Shown here: positions 1 through 5,189 of the stretch, in pieces
How positions within the stretch are numbered: position 1 is the first letter of the stretch
Layout of the letters: each line of letters begins with the position of its first letter
NCBI GenBank assembly: GCA_041687475.1
Contig: JAWLBW010000319.1
Span: forward strand, 1 to 5,189
Direction: 5' to 3'
Length of the DNA: 5,189 nucleotides
DNA from: JAWLBW01 sp041687475
GTDB taxonomy: Bacteria; J088; JAWLBW01
The notes under the pieces: model-generated
Told to the model about the DNA's origin: nothing
Database searches by the model: none
Seen by the model: only the letters and a program-made list of their open reading frames with translations
Program-made: the position numbers and the translations under genes

Positions 1-636
1 AGCCATGGGCAGCAGCCCGATGGAGCCGAAGACGCTGAAGCGCCCCCCCACGCCGGGGGGAATGCCCAGCGACCGCCAGCCCTGCGCATCGACCAGCTGA
101 CGCAGATCGCCGCTCTGGGGGTCGGTCGAAACGAGCATATGCCGGGCGGCTTGCTCTTGACCGAGCCGCTCGACGAGCCAGCGGTGATAGACGAGCATCT
201 GCGCGGCCGTTTCGGCGGTCGAGCCCGATTTGCTGGCCACGTGCACGAGCGTTTCTTCGGGTGGAAGAATCTCGAGAAGGCCGGCGTTGAACTCGGGGTC
301 GACATTGTCGGGAAAGTAGAAGCGCGAAAAGCCTTTCCGGGCAGGCGTTTCGTTCTGCCAGGGATGCGTCAGTGCGCGCATCACCGCCTCGCCGCCCAGG
401 CTCGACCCGCCGATACCCAGATTCAGAAACCGGGTAAAGCGGCCCTCGGCGCGAATGGCTTCGGCCGTCTGCAACACCTCGTCTAAGACGGGGCGGCCCG
501 CCGGCTCGACCATTTCGAAAAAGGTCGAAACCCGTTCGGCGCAGAACTGTTCGAAACGCTGCTGTGCGGCCGTGCGCTTTTCGGCGGCATTGTCGAGCGA
601 AACCGATTCCAGGTTGCCGATGTCGAGCTTGAACAT
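1..636 (-). CDS. pgi: Glucose-6-phosphate isomerase, N-terminal 212 codons (gene continues past the left edge)
   Basis: The product is the cytoplasmic enzyme that interconverts glucose 6-phosphate and fructose 6-phosphate in glycolysis and gluconeogenesis. The frame opens with ATG at 636-634 and stays open to base 1, so the C-terminal part lies outside the window. Family landmarks appear in order. GIGGSSLG at residues 74-81 starts the first SIS (sugar isomerase) domain. SKSGST at 135-140, with E142, forms the phosphate-binding loop. VGGRFS at 196-201 matches the core of the family signature, with R199 as the expected catalytic arginine. The signature's first position is Pro here, where Asp, Glu, Asn or Ser is usual. 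The start is supported by AGGAGGT five bases upstream and by MFKLDIGNL running straight into the homologous region. The gene lies downstream of a lipoprotein gene but is separated from it by a strong terminator, so it is probably transcribed alone. Identification is by motif recognition. Confidence 0.95.
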   Translation of the reverse strand, partial: MFKLDIGNLESVSLDNAAEKRTAAQQRFEQFCAERVSTFFEMVEPAGRPVLDEVLQTAEAIRAEGRFTRFLNLGIGGSSLGGEAVMRALTHPWQNETPARKGFSRFYFPDNVDPEFNAGLLEILPPEETLVHVASKSGSTAETAAQMLVYHRWLVERLGQEQAARHMLVSTDPQSGDLRQLVDAQGWRSLGIPPGVGGRFSVFGSIGLLPMA

Positions 637-641
637 GTACT

Positions 642-648
642 ACCTCCT
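642..648 (-). promoter_or_regulatory. Shine-Dalgarno site of the glucose-6-phosphate isomerase gene
   Basis: The minus strand reads AGGAGGT, a full match to the anti-SD sequence, with five bases (AGTAC) before the ATG at 636. It fixes the start codon and implies efficient initiation. Confidence 0.9.
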
Positions 649-667
649 CACTGCACCCGAAAAGACC

Positions 668-696
668 ATCCTAGCACAAGGCACTCGCCATGAAGA
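668..696 (-). promoter_or_regulatory. Possible sigma70-type extended -10 promoter for pgi
   Basis: On the minus strand, TAGGAT (673-668) is preceded directly by TGC (676-674), which gives an extended -10 element. A weak -35 candidate, TCTTCA (696-691), lies 17 bp further upstream. Transcription would start near base 661, leaving a leader of about 25 nt that contains the SD. The site lies downstream of the preceding gene's terminator, where a pgi promoter is expected. The -35 matches only three of six consensus positions, so this is a candidate and not a firm call. Confidence 0.4.
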
Positions 697-698
697 CG

Positions 699-708
699 GT
701 AAATTTAC
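699..708. repeat. 10-bp perfect palindrome GTAAATTTAC upstream of pgi
   Basis: GTAAATTTAC is its own reverse complement and begins 3 bp upstream of the candidate pgi -35 box. It is an AT-rich island in GC-rich DNA. Its position would suit an operator for a dimeric regulator, but a 10-bp palindrome can arise by chance and no regulator is visible in the window. Confidence 0.4.
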
Positions 709-745
709 AGGCAGGGCAACCAGCCGCTTCCGCCCGAAGGGGTAT

Positions 746-772
746 CAAAAAGAAAAGGGGCCCGAAGGCCCC
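746..772 (-). terminator. Intrinsic terminator of the 663-residue lipoprotein gene
   Basis: A perfect 6-bp stem, GGGGCC (757-762) with GGCCCC (767-772), closes a CGAA tetraloop. On the minus strand it is followed at once by a T-rich tract, TTTTCTTTTT (755-746). It begins about 24 bases after the stop codon at 799-797. The T tract lies only on the minus-strand side, so the element works in that direction. It separates the lipoprotein gene from pgi. Confidence 0.92.
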
Positions 773-796
773 GCGAAAACCAGAGGTAATCGACGC

Positions 797-2788
797 TCAG
801 AGACTGCCCATCAGACTGAGAATCTCAAGGTTGTCGATGAAATGCTTGATGAAGATCCACGTACCCTTGTTCAGCGAGTAGTTGGTGGCCAGATCGACGG
901 TCATCGGATCGTTACAGGCCACGTTGCTCGTGTCGGGATTCTCAAAAAGCTGGAAGCCGTAGCGGTTGCGCCACTCGCCGAGGTTCACCCAGGCCAGGCC
1001 GTTGAAGGTCGGGTCCTGCATGGCGAGACCGAAGACCGGCAGGTAGGTGCGCTCGGTGTCGTCGCCGATGTACAGATTTTCGGCGTTGAGACAGTCGGCC
1101 GCAATGGTCAGACCGGTCAGCGTACCGCCGGCATAGCTGCCCTGGAAGAGATCGCGCTCTTCGAGCAAGGTAATGTCGGTGTAACCCGCCTCGGAGTTCT
1201 TGACCGTGAACATGAGCTCGTTGAGGTTGCCGACCACCGTGGCGCCGGTCGAATCGAGCGCCGAATAGTCATCGGAGTCGATCAGGAACCGGGCGCCCGT
1301 GAAACTCGGGGTCTCTTCCCAGTAAGGCATGAAGCTGCGCAGCGCTCGCGGTTCGGTGAAGAAAGACGCCACGTCGAACTCGAGCCACGGCAGCATGGGC
1401 TCGCCGATAATCTGAATGGGAAAAGCAGCCAATGTCTCGTTGAACGACGAGATGGGTATGCGCTGGTATTCGTGGTCGGGCTTCTCGACGGCGACCATAT
1501 TGGCGTACGCCCGTTCATTGAACGTGGTCAGTTCTTCGACGACCGCGTTGGTCATCAGACCGCTCAGGTTGCGAAGCATGTTCAGAAGCAGCGTCGAAAC
1601 CGCATCTTCGATGGTCTTGCACAGCGAGCGCAGCGAGGCTGCGTCTTCGGCCCCCAGCTGGGTTACTTCGATGACATGCGACGGGTCGCAGGTAATGCCT
1701 TCAATATTGATGCCGAAGGTATCGGCCGAGTCGACCTGGCCGTTGTCGTTGCGATCGCGATAGCTGATGAGGTATTCCTTCATGCGCTCTTCGACATCGC
1801 CGCCGACGCTTTCGGCCCTGCTGTCACGCACGAGCAGCGACTGGAAGAAGCTGCGCATGCCGTAGAAGGCGCTGACCATCGTATTGTCGATGCGCTCCAT
1901 GCGATACCAGCGGGCGTCGTTCTTGGCCAGCAGGTTGGGGTTGTCTTCAAGCAGAAAGGCAAGCCCCGGAAGGTCCTGAAGAGCGAGCGTGAAGCCGTCG
2001 TTGAAACAAGCCAACCCTTCTTCGGGCAGACATTCGACCGGAAGGCCGAGAATATAGCCGATTTTCTGCAGGTCGAGCGTCATCGACATGTCGTGCGCGA
2101 GCAGGAAGTCGACCCCGGCCAGAACCGTGCGAACGAAGGAATTGATGACGCGGGCTTCGCTGCCGTCGATGCGACCTTTGAACTGCACCTGAAAGAGCGG
2201 GCGGCGGTCTTCGCCCAGGTTAAGCACGTACAGGTAGCCCTTCTCGCTTTCTTCGAGGTCGACGCCGATGTCGAACCCGCAGTTGGCGACCGTGGCTTCG
2301 TAGCGGGTCACTTCGTCGGCGTATTCGGCCATTTCGGTAAGGATGGGTTCGAGCGAACCGCGCCACGCCGGGTCAAGCAACTCGCCGAAGTCGAACTGCT
2401 CGCTCAACGGGGCTTTCGCCGCCAGGCTGAAGGAACCCGCGGGCACCCCCGGCGCCGGGGCAATGACCGTTTTGAGCACGGTGCCGAGCAGGCTGTTCAC
2501 CTGTGTCAGAAAGCGCTGCGCATCGGCCAGAATGACGCCGTACATGGCCTCGCAGTACAGGCCGTCTTTCTTGCCGCCGTTTTCATACCAGTCGCTGGTT
2601 ACGACCTTCTGAAAGTTGTCGCGGGCGCGACGGCCTTCGAACTTGGTAAGGAAATACTTACCGGTCGCAATGGCGTCGATAGCACCGCTCTTATCCCGTT
2701 GTTGAACCTGGTCGTCCCCGTTGGAACAGCCGGCAATGCCCAGCGCCAGCAGACAAGCGACAACTACCTTTCCGATGCGTAACTGCAT
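797..2788 (-). CDS. Large secreted lipoprotein with an EF-hand-type loop, unknown function (paralogue of the upstream gene)
   Basis: This is a 663-residue protein of a family I do not recognise. It starts with a lipoprotein signal peptide: a charged MQLRIGK, a hydrophobic stretch, then lipobox I18-A19-G20-C21, so it should be lipidated at C21 and anchored in a membrane facing the periplasm or outside. Residues 36-90 look like one degenerate TPR-type helical pair. D345-D356 (DRNDNGQVDSAD) fits the EF-hand loop pattern with ligands D345, N347, N349, D353 and D356, so calcium binding is plausible. The mature part has eight or more cysteines, including C79, C170, C253, C261, C367, C390, C566 and C625, which would allow disulfides. 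No enzyme motif or transmembrane segment after the signal was seen. Short motifs match the upstream lipoprotein in order along the chain. ATG at 2788 is supported by GGGGA upstream and by the signal peptide beginning immediately. The gene has its own promoter candidate and terminator, so it is probably monocistronic. Confidence 0.9.
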   Translation of the reverse strand: MQLRIGKVVVACLLALGIAGCSNGDDQVQQRDKSGAIDAIATGKYFLTKFEGRRARDNFQKVVTSDWYENGGKKDGLYCEAMYGVILADAQRFLTQVNSLLGTVLKTVIAPAPGVPAGSFSLAAKAPLSEQFDFGELLDPAWRGSLEPILTEMAEYADEVTRYEATVANCGFDIGVDLEESEKGYLYVLNLGEDRRPLFQVQFKGRIDGSEARVINSFVRTVLAGVDFLLAHDMSMTLDLQKIGYILGLPVECLPEEGLACFNDGFTLALQDLPGLAFLLEDNPNLLAKNDARWYRMERIDNTMVSAFYGMRSFFQSLLVRDSRAESVGGDVEERMKEYLISYRDRNDNGQVDSADTFGINIEGITCDPSHVIEVTQLGAEDAASLRSLCKTIEDAVSTLLLNMLRNLSGLMTNAVVEELTTFNERAYANMVAVEKPDHEYQRIPISSFNETLAAFPIQIIGEPMLPWLEFDVASFFTEPRALRSFMPYWEETPSFTGARFLIDSDDYSALDSTGATVVGNLNELMFTVKNSEAGYTDITLLEERDLFQGSYAGGTLTGLTIAADCLNAENLYIGDDTERTYLPVFGLAMQDPTFNGLAWVNLGEWRNRYGFQLFENPDTSNVACNDPMTVDLATNYSLNKGTWIFIKHFIDNLEILSLMGSL
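1721..1756 (-). other. EF-hand-type calcium-binding loop within the 663-residue lipoprotein
   Basis: Residues 345-356 read DRNDNGQVDSAD. Acidic or amide ligands fall at loop positions 1, 3, 5, 9 and 12, Gly at 6 and Val at 8, which satisfies the classical 12-residue EF-hand loop pattern. Similar loops occur singly in bacterial secreted proteins, including dockerin-like and thrombospondin-type-3-like segments. Only one copy is present, and the flanking helices of a true EF-hand cannot be confirmed by eye. Calcium binding is inferred. Confidence 0.6.
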
Positions 2789-2792
2789 GATT

Positions 2793-2797
2793 TCCCC
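2793..2797 (-). promoter_or_regulatory. Weak Shine-Dalgarno site of the 663-residue lipoprotein gene
   Basis: The minus strand reads GGGGA with four bases (AATC) before ATG at 2788. This is a weaker match than the perfect AGGAGGT sites of the other two genes, which suggests lower translation. An ATG at 2800 lies just upstream but is out of frame with the lipoprotein. Confidence 0.6.
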
Positions 2798-2814
2798 ATG
2801 TTTCGGCGCTTGAC

Positions 2815-2844
2815 ATTATAAACGCCCGCAAACGTAAACGCCAA
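2815..2844 (-). promoter_or_regulatory. Sigma70-type promoter of the 663-residue lipoprotein gene
   Basis: On the minus strand a perfect -10 hexamer, TATAAT (2820-2815), lies 18 bp downstream of TTGGCG (2844-2839), which matches four of six -35 positions. The start of transcription would be near 2808, giving a leader of only about 20 nt. The promoter shows that this gene can be expressed independently of its upstream paralogue. Confidence 0.7.
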
Positions 2845-2847
2845 GCC

Positions 2848-2870
2848 GCAATGCGTCATGGCGGCAATGC
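2848..2870. repeat. Direct repeat GCAATGC just upstream of the -35 box
   Basis: GCAATGC occurs at 2848-2854 and again at 2864-2870, 16 bp apart from start to start, ending 4 bp upstream of the -35 hexamer at 2839-2844. Paired sites in this position can bind an activator, but the copies are short and the role is inferred. Confidence 0.3.
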
Positions 2871-2971
2871 CCTGCCGGATAGGCCCCGCGCCCACCTGCA
2901 GCCACCCGGTGACCGTAGCTCGTGCGGCGGCTTGCCTGGCACGGGTCATCCAGTCTACCACACTCTTTCAC
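2871..2971. other. Intergenic stretch with no gene recognised
   Basis: This is the middle of the 313-bp gap between the two lipoprotein genes. A minus-strand frame opens at GTG 2961 and ends at 2764, but it runs through the TATAAT promoter and into the start of the lipoprotein gene. It has only a purine-rich GAAAGAG as a possible ribosome site and a product with no recognisable feature. No tRNA cloverleaf or other RNA gene was seen here. Confidence 0.5.
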
Positions 2972-2972
2972 G

Positions 2973-3000
2973 GGGGGAAGGGATACTGCTCACTTCCCCC
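2973..3000. repeat. Inverted repeat GGGGGAAG / CTTCCCCC between the lipoprotein genes
   Basis: GGGGGAAG (2973-2980) and CTTCCCCC (2993-3000) form a perfect 8-bp stem with a 12-nt loop. Neither strand has a T tract after it, so it is not a standard intrinsic terminator. The same words form the stem of the terminator about 50 bp away (3050-3091), so this could be a duplicated hairpin or a backup RNA structure at the 3' end of the upstream lipoprotein transcript. Confidence 0.55.
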
Positions 3001-3043
3001 GACCGCGCCTCTTCGACGGCCCCGGCCTTCATCAAGGATTCTC

Positions 3044-3091
3044 AAAACAGGGGGAAGCGCCGCGTGGGTGCGAACGCAGCCGGCTTCCCCC
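3044..3091 (-). terminator. Probable intrinsic terminator of the 589-residue lipoprotein gene
   Basis: GGGGGAAGC (3050-3058) and GCTTCCCCC (3083-3091) pair perfectly over 9 bp around a 24-nt loop that can itself fold through TGCG and CGCA. On the minus strand the stem begins about 10 bases after the TAG at 3104-3102 and is followed by TGTTTT (3049-3044). The loop is longer and the T tract weaker than in the terminator at 746-772, so termination may be incomplete. Confidence 0.7.
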
Positions 3092-3101
3092 TTCCCCGCC
3101 G

Positions 3102-4871
3102 CTATTCGCACGGCTGGGCATAACTGTTTTCGTCGAGCGCCTCGCCGAACCCGAGGTTCAAGAAGTCGAGACAGTAATACCCGACCAGACCATTGAGCGC
3201 ATGGTTGAAGGCATAGGAGTCGGGGGGCGCCGCGGCCTCTTCGCCTTCAAAACGCACTTCAAGCGCGCCACCGAACGAGGGTGACTGCAGCGAAATGTAG
3301 GTCAGTAGCGGGCTGGTCGGCGACGGCGCCAGCTCGTCTGGCGGAAGCGACTCGTACCACTGCCCCAGGGTGTCGATGCTTTCGACCTGGTAACCCACCG
3401 CATCGTCGTAGGCGAAGTGCCAGGTGTCTTCAGTCGTCTCGGTGCGCCGGCCGAGTCGTTCGACCGCCATGGTAACGCCGTCGCCGTAGGTCTCCCGTTC
3501 AACGCCCAGGTCGTACCGGATGGCGGCCCCCGGTTCGCTCACGTAGCCGAAGTAGTTCGGGAGCATATCGCGAATCAACCAAGGATCTTCGAAGAAGGCG
3601 CGCGGATTCAGGTAGACCAGGTCGGGAAATTCCCGGCCCAGCAGGCGCCCCATACCCCAGCGGGCGATTTCCTCGCCATATACGTCGACTATCGCATCGA
3701 CAACCGGCTTGACGGCTACGGCCGCGCCGCCTGTCTCCATGTTATCGCGCAGTTCCTCGCCGAACGTGAGCAAAGAGTTCCAGAAGGCCGGGTCGGCGGC
3801 GATGTCGTAGCGACTCGCAATTTCTATGGGCTCGCCATCGACCGTCGTGAAGGATACTTGTTTGTTCAGCGCGTCAATCATGCGAATTCGAAAACCCGTC
3901 GGATAGCCGTCTTCATCGACCGACCACGCAACGACGGCGTCGGTAGCACCAAGCGCGGCGCTGGCCCGAATGGCTTCGAGCAGGCCGTCGTTGGCGAGGG
4001 CGACCCGTTCGAGGTGGGTTGACCGGCCGACCAGATACGACAGCAGGGAAAGCACCGCATTCCGGACGCCCTTGCGCACGTCGTTGCCGGTCAGGCGGGC
4101 CTGATCTTCGGGATTGGAAGCCAAGGTAAGCAGGTCGGGATTCTTCACGAGAAAGCCGGCCAGACCTTCAGTGCTGAATTCGGGAAGTTCGAGCTTCGAC
4201 ACCACGAGCTCGTGCGCCATCAGGTAGTCGAGCAGGCCCTGCACGCCATTGAAGGCGGCCGCCAGCAGGTGAATTTCTGCAAGGCTCCACGTACCGCCGA
4301 GATTCAATGAGGCATTACCTTCCATGATTGGCGCGTCGTCGCCGAGAAGGCCGAGCATGGCTTCAACGTCGAGCGGCAGCGGGAAGCTTTCGATCTGCCA
4401 GGTGGGCTTGTCCATGCCGGCAAGCACGTAGGCGGCCTGATCAAACTCGCGCATCGAAGCCTGAATGGGCTCGAAGAAGCTGCCGACCAGACTCTTCAGG
4501 TCCTGGGCGCTCGGCTGCACGCCGTTCTGCGGGGCGCCGAGGCTCGACACCAAGCCGACGATGCTGTTGACTGAGCTGAACAAGCTACCGACGTTCGCCA
4601 GCGCGATGCAGTAGTGGCCATCGGCGTTGTCGGGCTCACTCTCTACGAGGACGCGCCCGACACGCAGTGCCTTGGAAAAGTCCTTACGACCAATGAGTTC
4701 TTCGCACGGGGTTGTGGGTTCACAGAACACCCCTGAGTCGTCATTGCAGACTGGGCGAAGCTCCCACCCTTCCCAGTCTCCCCAGTCGACGCAGCCGCCG
4801 CAGCCGGGCAGCAAGCCGGCAAGCAGCACCAGCATCAGAAATTTCACCAGAAACACGCCACGATACCGCAT
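3102..4871 (-). CDS. Large secreted lipoprotein, unknown function (paralogue of the downstream gene)
   Basis: This is a 589-residue protein of the same unrecognised family as the downstream lipoprotein. The signal peptide MRYRGVFLVK, then a leucine-rich core, ends in L21-P22-G23-C24. Pro at -2 is unusual for a lipobox but the rest fits, so C24 should carry the lipid. The mature N-terminus is rich in Cys and Trp (C24, C27, C42, C50, C56; W30, W33, W36). Residues 56-92 look like one TPR-type repeat, including KALRVGRVLVESEPDNADG. A long, mostly helical middle region follows, then a C-terminal part with alternating strand-like stretches. The chain ends in Cys-Glu. VDEDG at 318-322 may be a degenerate counterpart of the paralogue's calcium loop. 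The start is ATG at 4871, not the in-frame GTG at 4877, because that GTG overlaps the perfect AGGAGGT at 4882-4876. No clear promoter was found upstream. Confidence 0.9.
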   Translation of the reverse strand: MRYRGVFLVKFLMLVLLAGLLPGCGGCVDWGDWEGWELRPVCNDDSGVFCEPTTPCEELIGRKDFSKALRVGRVLVESEPDNADGHYCIALANVGSLFSSVNSIVGLVSSLGAPQNGVQPSAQDLKSLVGSFFEPIQASMREFDQAAYVLAGMDKPTWQIESFPLPLDVEAMLGLLGDDAPIMEGNASLNLGGTWSLAEIHLLAAAFNGVQGLLDYLMAHELVVSKLELPEFSTEGLAGFLVKNPDLLTLASNPEDQARLTGNDVRKGVRNAVLSLLSYLVGRSTHLERVALANDGLLEAIRASAALGATDAVVAWSVDEDGYPTGFRIRMIDALNKQVSFTTVDGEPIEIASRYDIAADPAFWNSLLTFGEELRDNMETGGAAVAVKPVVDAIVDVYGEEIARWGMGRLLGREFPDLVYLNPRAFFEDPWLIRDMLPNYFGYVSEPGAAIRYDLGVERETYGDGVTMAVERLGRRTETTEDTWHFAYDDAVGYQVESIDTLGQWYESLPPDELAPSPTSPLLTYISLQSPSFGGALEVRFEGEEAAAPPDSYAFNHALNGLVGYYCLDFLNLGFGEALDENSYAQPCE

Positions 4872-4875
4872 ACGC

Positions 4876-4882
4876 ACCTCCT
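4876..4882 (-). promoter_or_regulatory. Shine-Dalgarno site that decides the start of the 589-residue lipoprotein
   Basis: The minus strand reads AGGAGGT, then GCGT, then ATG at 4871. An in-frame GTG at 4877-4875 would give two extra residues but shares two bases with the SD itself, so it cannot be used with this site. The four-base spacing resembles the five bases seen for pgi. Confidence 0.88.
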
Positions 4883-5080
4883 CGCGGGAATGACCGACTT
4901 TACGATCACCGAGTTGCCGACCGCTTCCGAAGCCAACCTGAGCGATTCATCGGGCAAGGCGATCATTCAGCGGAAGCGAATGCCTGACAATACGATCAGC
5001 TTCACCACCCGTGGGCAGCCGGTTTCAGGGATAACGCTCTGGAATGTAGCAGGATGCGTGCCGGACGTGACACCCTCGAC

Positions 5081-5179
5081 TGGAAAGCGAACGGACCGGA
5101 GTGGTTCACAGGTCAGATGGAGGGAGCGGCCTTCAATCCGGATCCACGAGCCGGCTGGAAAGCCGGCGGACCGGGATGG
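5081..5179. repeat. Imperfect 24-bp direct repeat, copies 75 bp apart
   Basis: Copies lie at 5081-5104 and 5156-5179 and agree at 19 of 24 positions, both beginning TGGAAAGC and sharing CGGACCGG. The 75-bp spacing is a multiple of three, so in the plus-strand frame open from 4988 both copies encode W-K-A-x-G-P-x-W. More copies may lie beyond the right edge. Confidence 0.6.
5150..5167. repeat. 7-bp hairpin with GGAA tetraloop
   Basis: GCCGGCT (5150-5156) pairs perfectly with AGCCGGC (5161-5167) around GGAA, a GNRA-type loop on the plus strand. No T tract follows on either strand, so it is not a terminator. It overlaps the start of the second 24-bp repeat copy, and the first copy cannot form the same hairpin. 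Confidence 0.45.
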
Positions 5180-5189
5180 ACGCAGTGCG

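Larger units (their letters stand above)
4883..5189. other. Upstream region with competing open frames and no confident gene
   Basis: Three frames are open over much of this stretch. On the plus strand, ATG 4890 runs open to the edge for 100 codons (MTDFTITELPTASEANLSDS and onward). It diverges from the lipoprotein gene, but its only SD candidate, GGGA, abuts or overlaps the ATG. Its second half turns Arg-rich and unlike a protein. A second plus-strand frame is open from 4988 to the edge and contains the repeated W-K-A-x-G-P-x-W motif. On the minus strand a frame enters from the right edge and stops at TGA 4969-4967. It could be the tail of an upstream gene (it ends LIVLSGIRFR), leaving 95 bp before the lipoprotein start. 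None matches a family I know, and no promoter for the lipoprotein is evident. At most one frame is coding, and a decayed gene is also possible. Confidence 0.4.

Noticed and set aside
139..486. Plus-strand open frame of 115 codons
   Set aside because: It lies wholly antisense to the glucose-6-phosphate isomerase frame, which carries unmistakable family motifs.
757..772. Terminator working in the plus direction
   Set aside because: The T tract is present only on the minus-strand side of the hairpin. The plus-strand side continues GCGAAAACC with no T run.
2447..2460. 14-bp perfect palindrome CCCCGGCGCCGGGG
   Set aside because: It lies inside the lipoprotein gene in codons for a Pro/Gly/Ala-rich linker (APAPGVPAG). 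Such codons readily give GC palindromes, so there is no need for a regulatory explanation.
455..2782. Plus-strand open frame of 775 codons
   Set aside because: It runs antisense to both pgi and the 663-residue lipoprotein, crosses a terminator and a promoter, and encodes an implausible mixture rich in His, Arg and Gln. The minus-strand gene has a signal peptide, lipobox, SD, promoter and terminator. The long frame is a by-product of GC-rich codon use.
2764..2961. Minus-strand 65-codon frame between the lipoprotein genes
   Set aside because: It contains the TATAAT promoter of the next gene and overlaps that gene's first 25 bases. It has only a weak purine-rich ribosome site, and the product shows no recognisable feature.
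3417..4022. Plus-strand open frame of about 200 codons
   Set aside because: It is antisense to the 589-residue lipoprotein, has no family resemblance, and starts mid-gene without a convincing ribosome site.
4872..5000. Promoter for the 589-residue lipoprotein
   Set aside because: TAAAGT and TATTGT on the minus strand each match four of six -10 positions, but neither has a usable -35 at 16-18 bp, so no promoter was called.

Overview
The window comes from a GC-rich, probably Gram-negative bacterium. Codons end mostly in G or C, the Shine-Dalgarno (SD) sequences and intrinsic terminators are of the classical bacterial kind, and two of the three genes encode lipoproteins with type II signal peptides. 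The sequence does not settle the taxon. A spirochaete or deltaproteobacterial-type lineage is only a guess from the large, unrecognised lipoproteins. No RNA gene, CRISPR array, insertion sequence or phage gene was seen.

All three supported genes are on the minus strand, so they read from right to left. 5189-4872 is upstream DNA with no confident gene. It holds several competing open frames and an imperfect 24-bp repeat. 4871-3102 encodes a 589-residue lipoprotein whose start is fixed by a perfect AGGAGGT. 3101-2789 is intergenic and holds that gene's terminator, a second hairpin built from the same GGGGGAAG word, and a TATAAT promoter for the next gene. 2788-797 encodes a 663-residue lipoprotein and is followed by a strong terminator at 746-772. 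636-1 is the first 212 codons of glucose-6-phosphate isomerase, with its own SD and a possible promoter, and it runs off the left edge.

The main point of interest is that the two lipoproteins look like divergent tandem paralogues. They share an ordered series of short motifs over nearly their whole length, although overall identity is low. One carries a calcium-binding EF-hand-type loop that the other lacks in recognisable form. I do not recognise the family and assign no function. Each gene has its own terminator, and two have promoter candidates, so they look like separate transcription units. The isomerase is a central glycolytic enzyme with no evident functional link to the lipoproteins.
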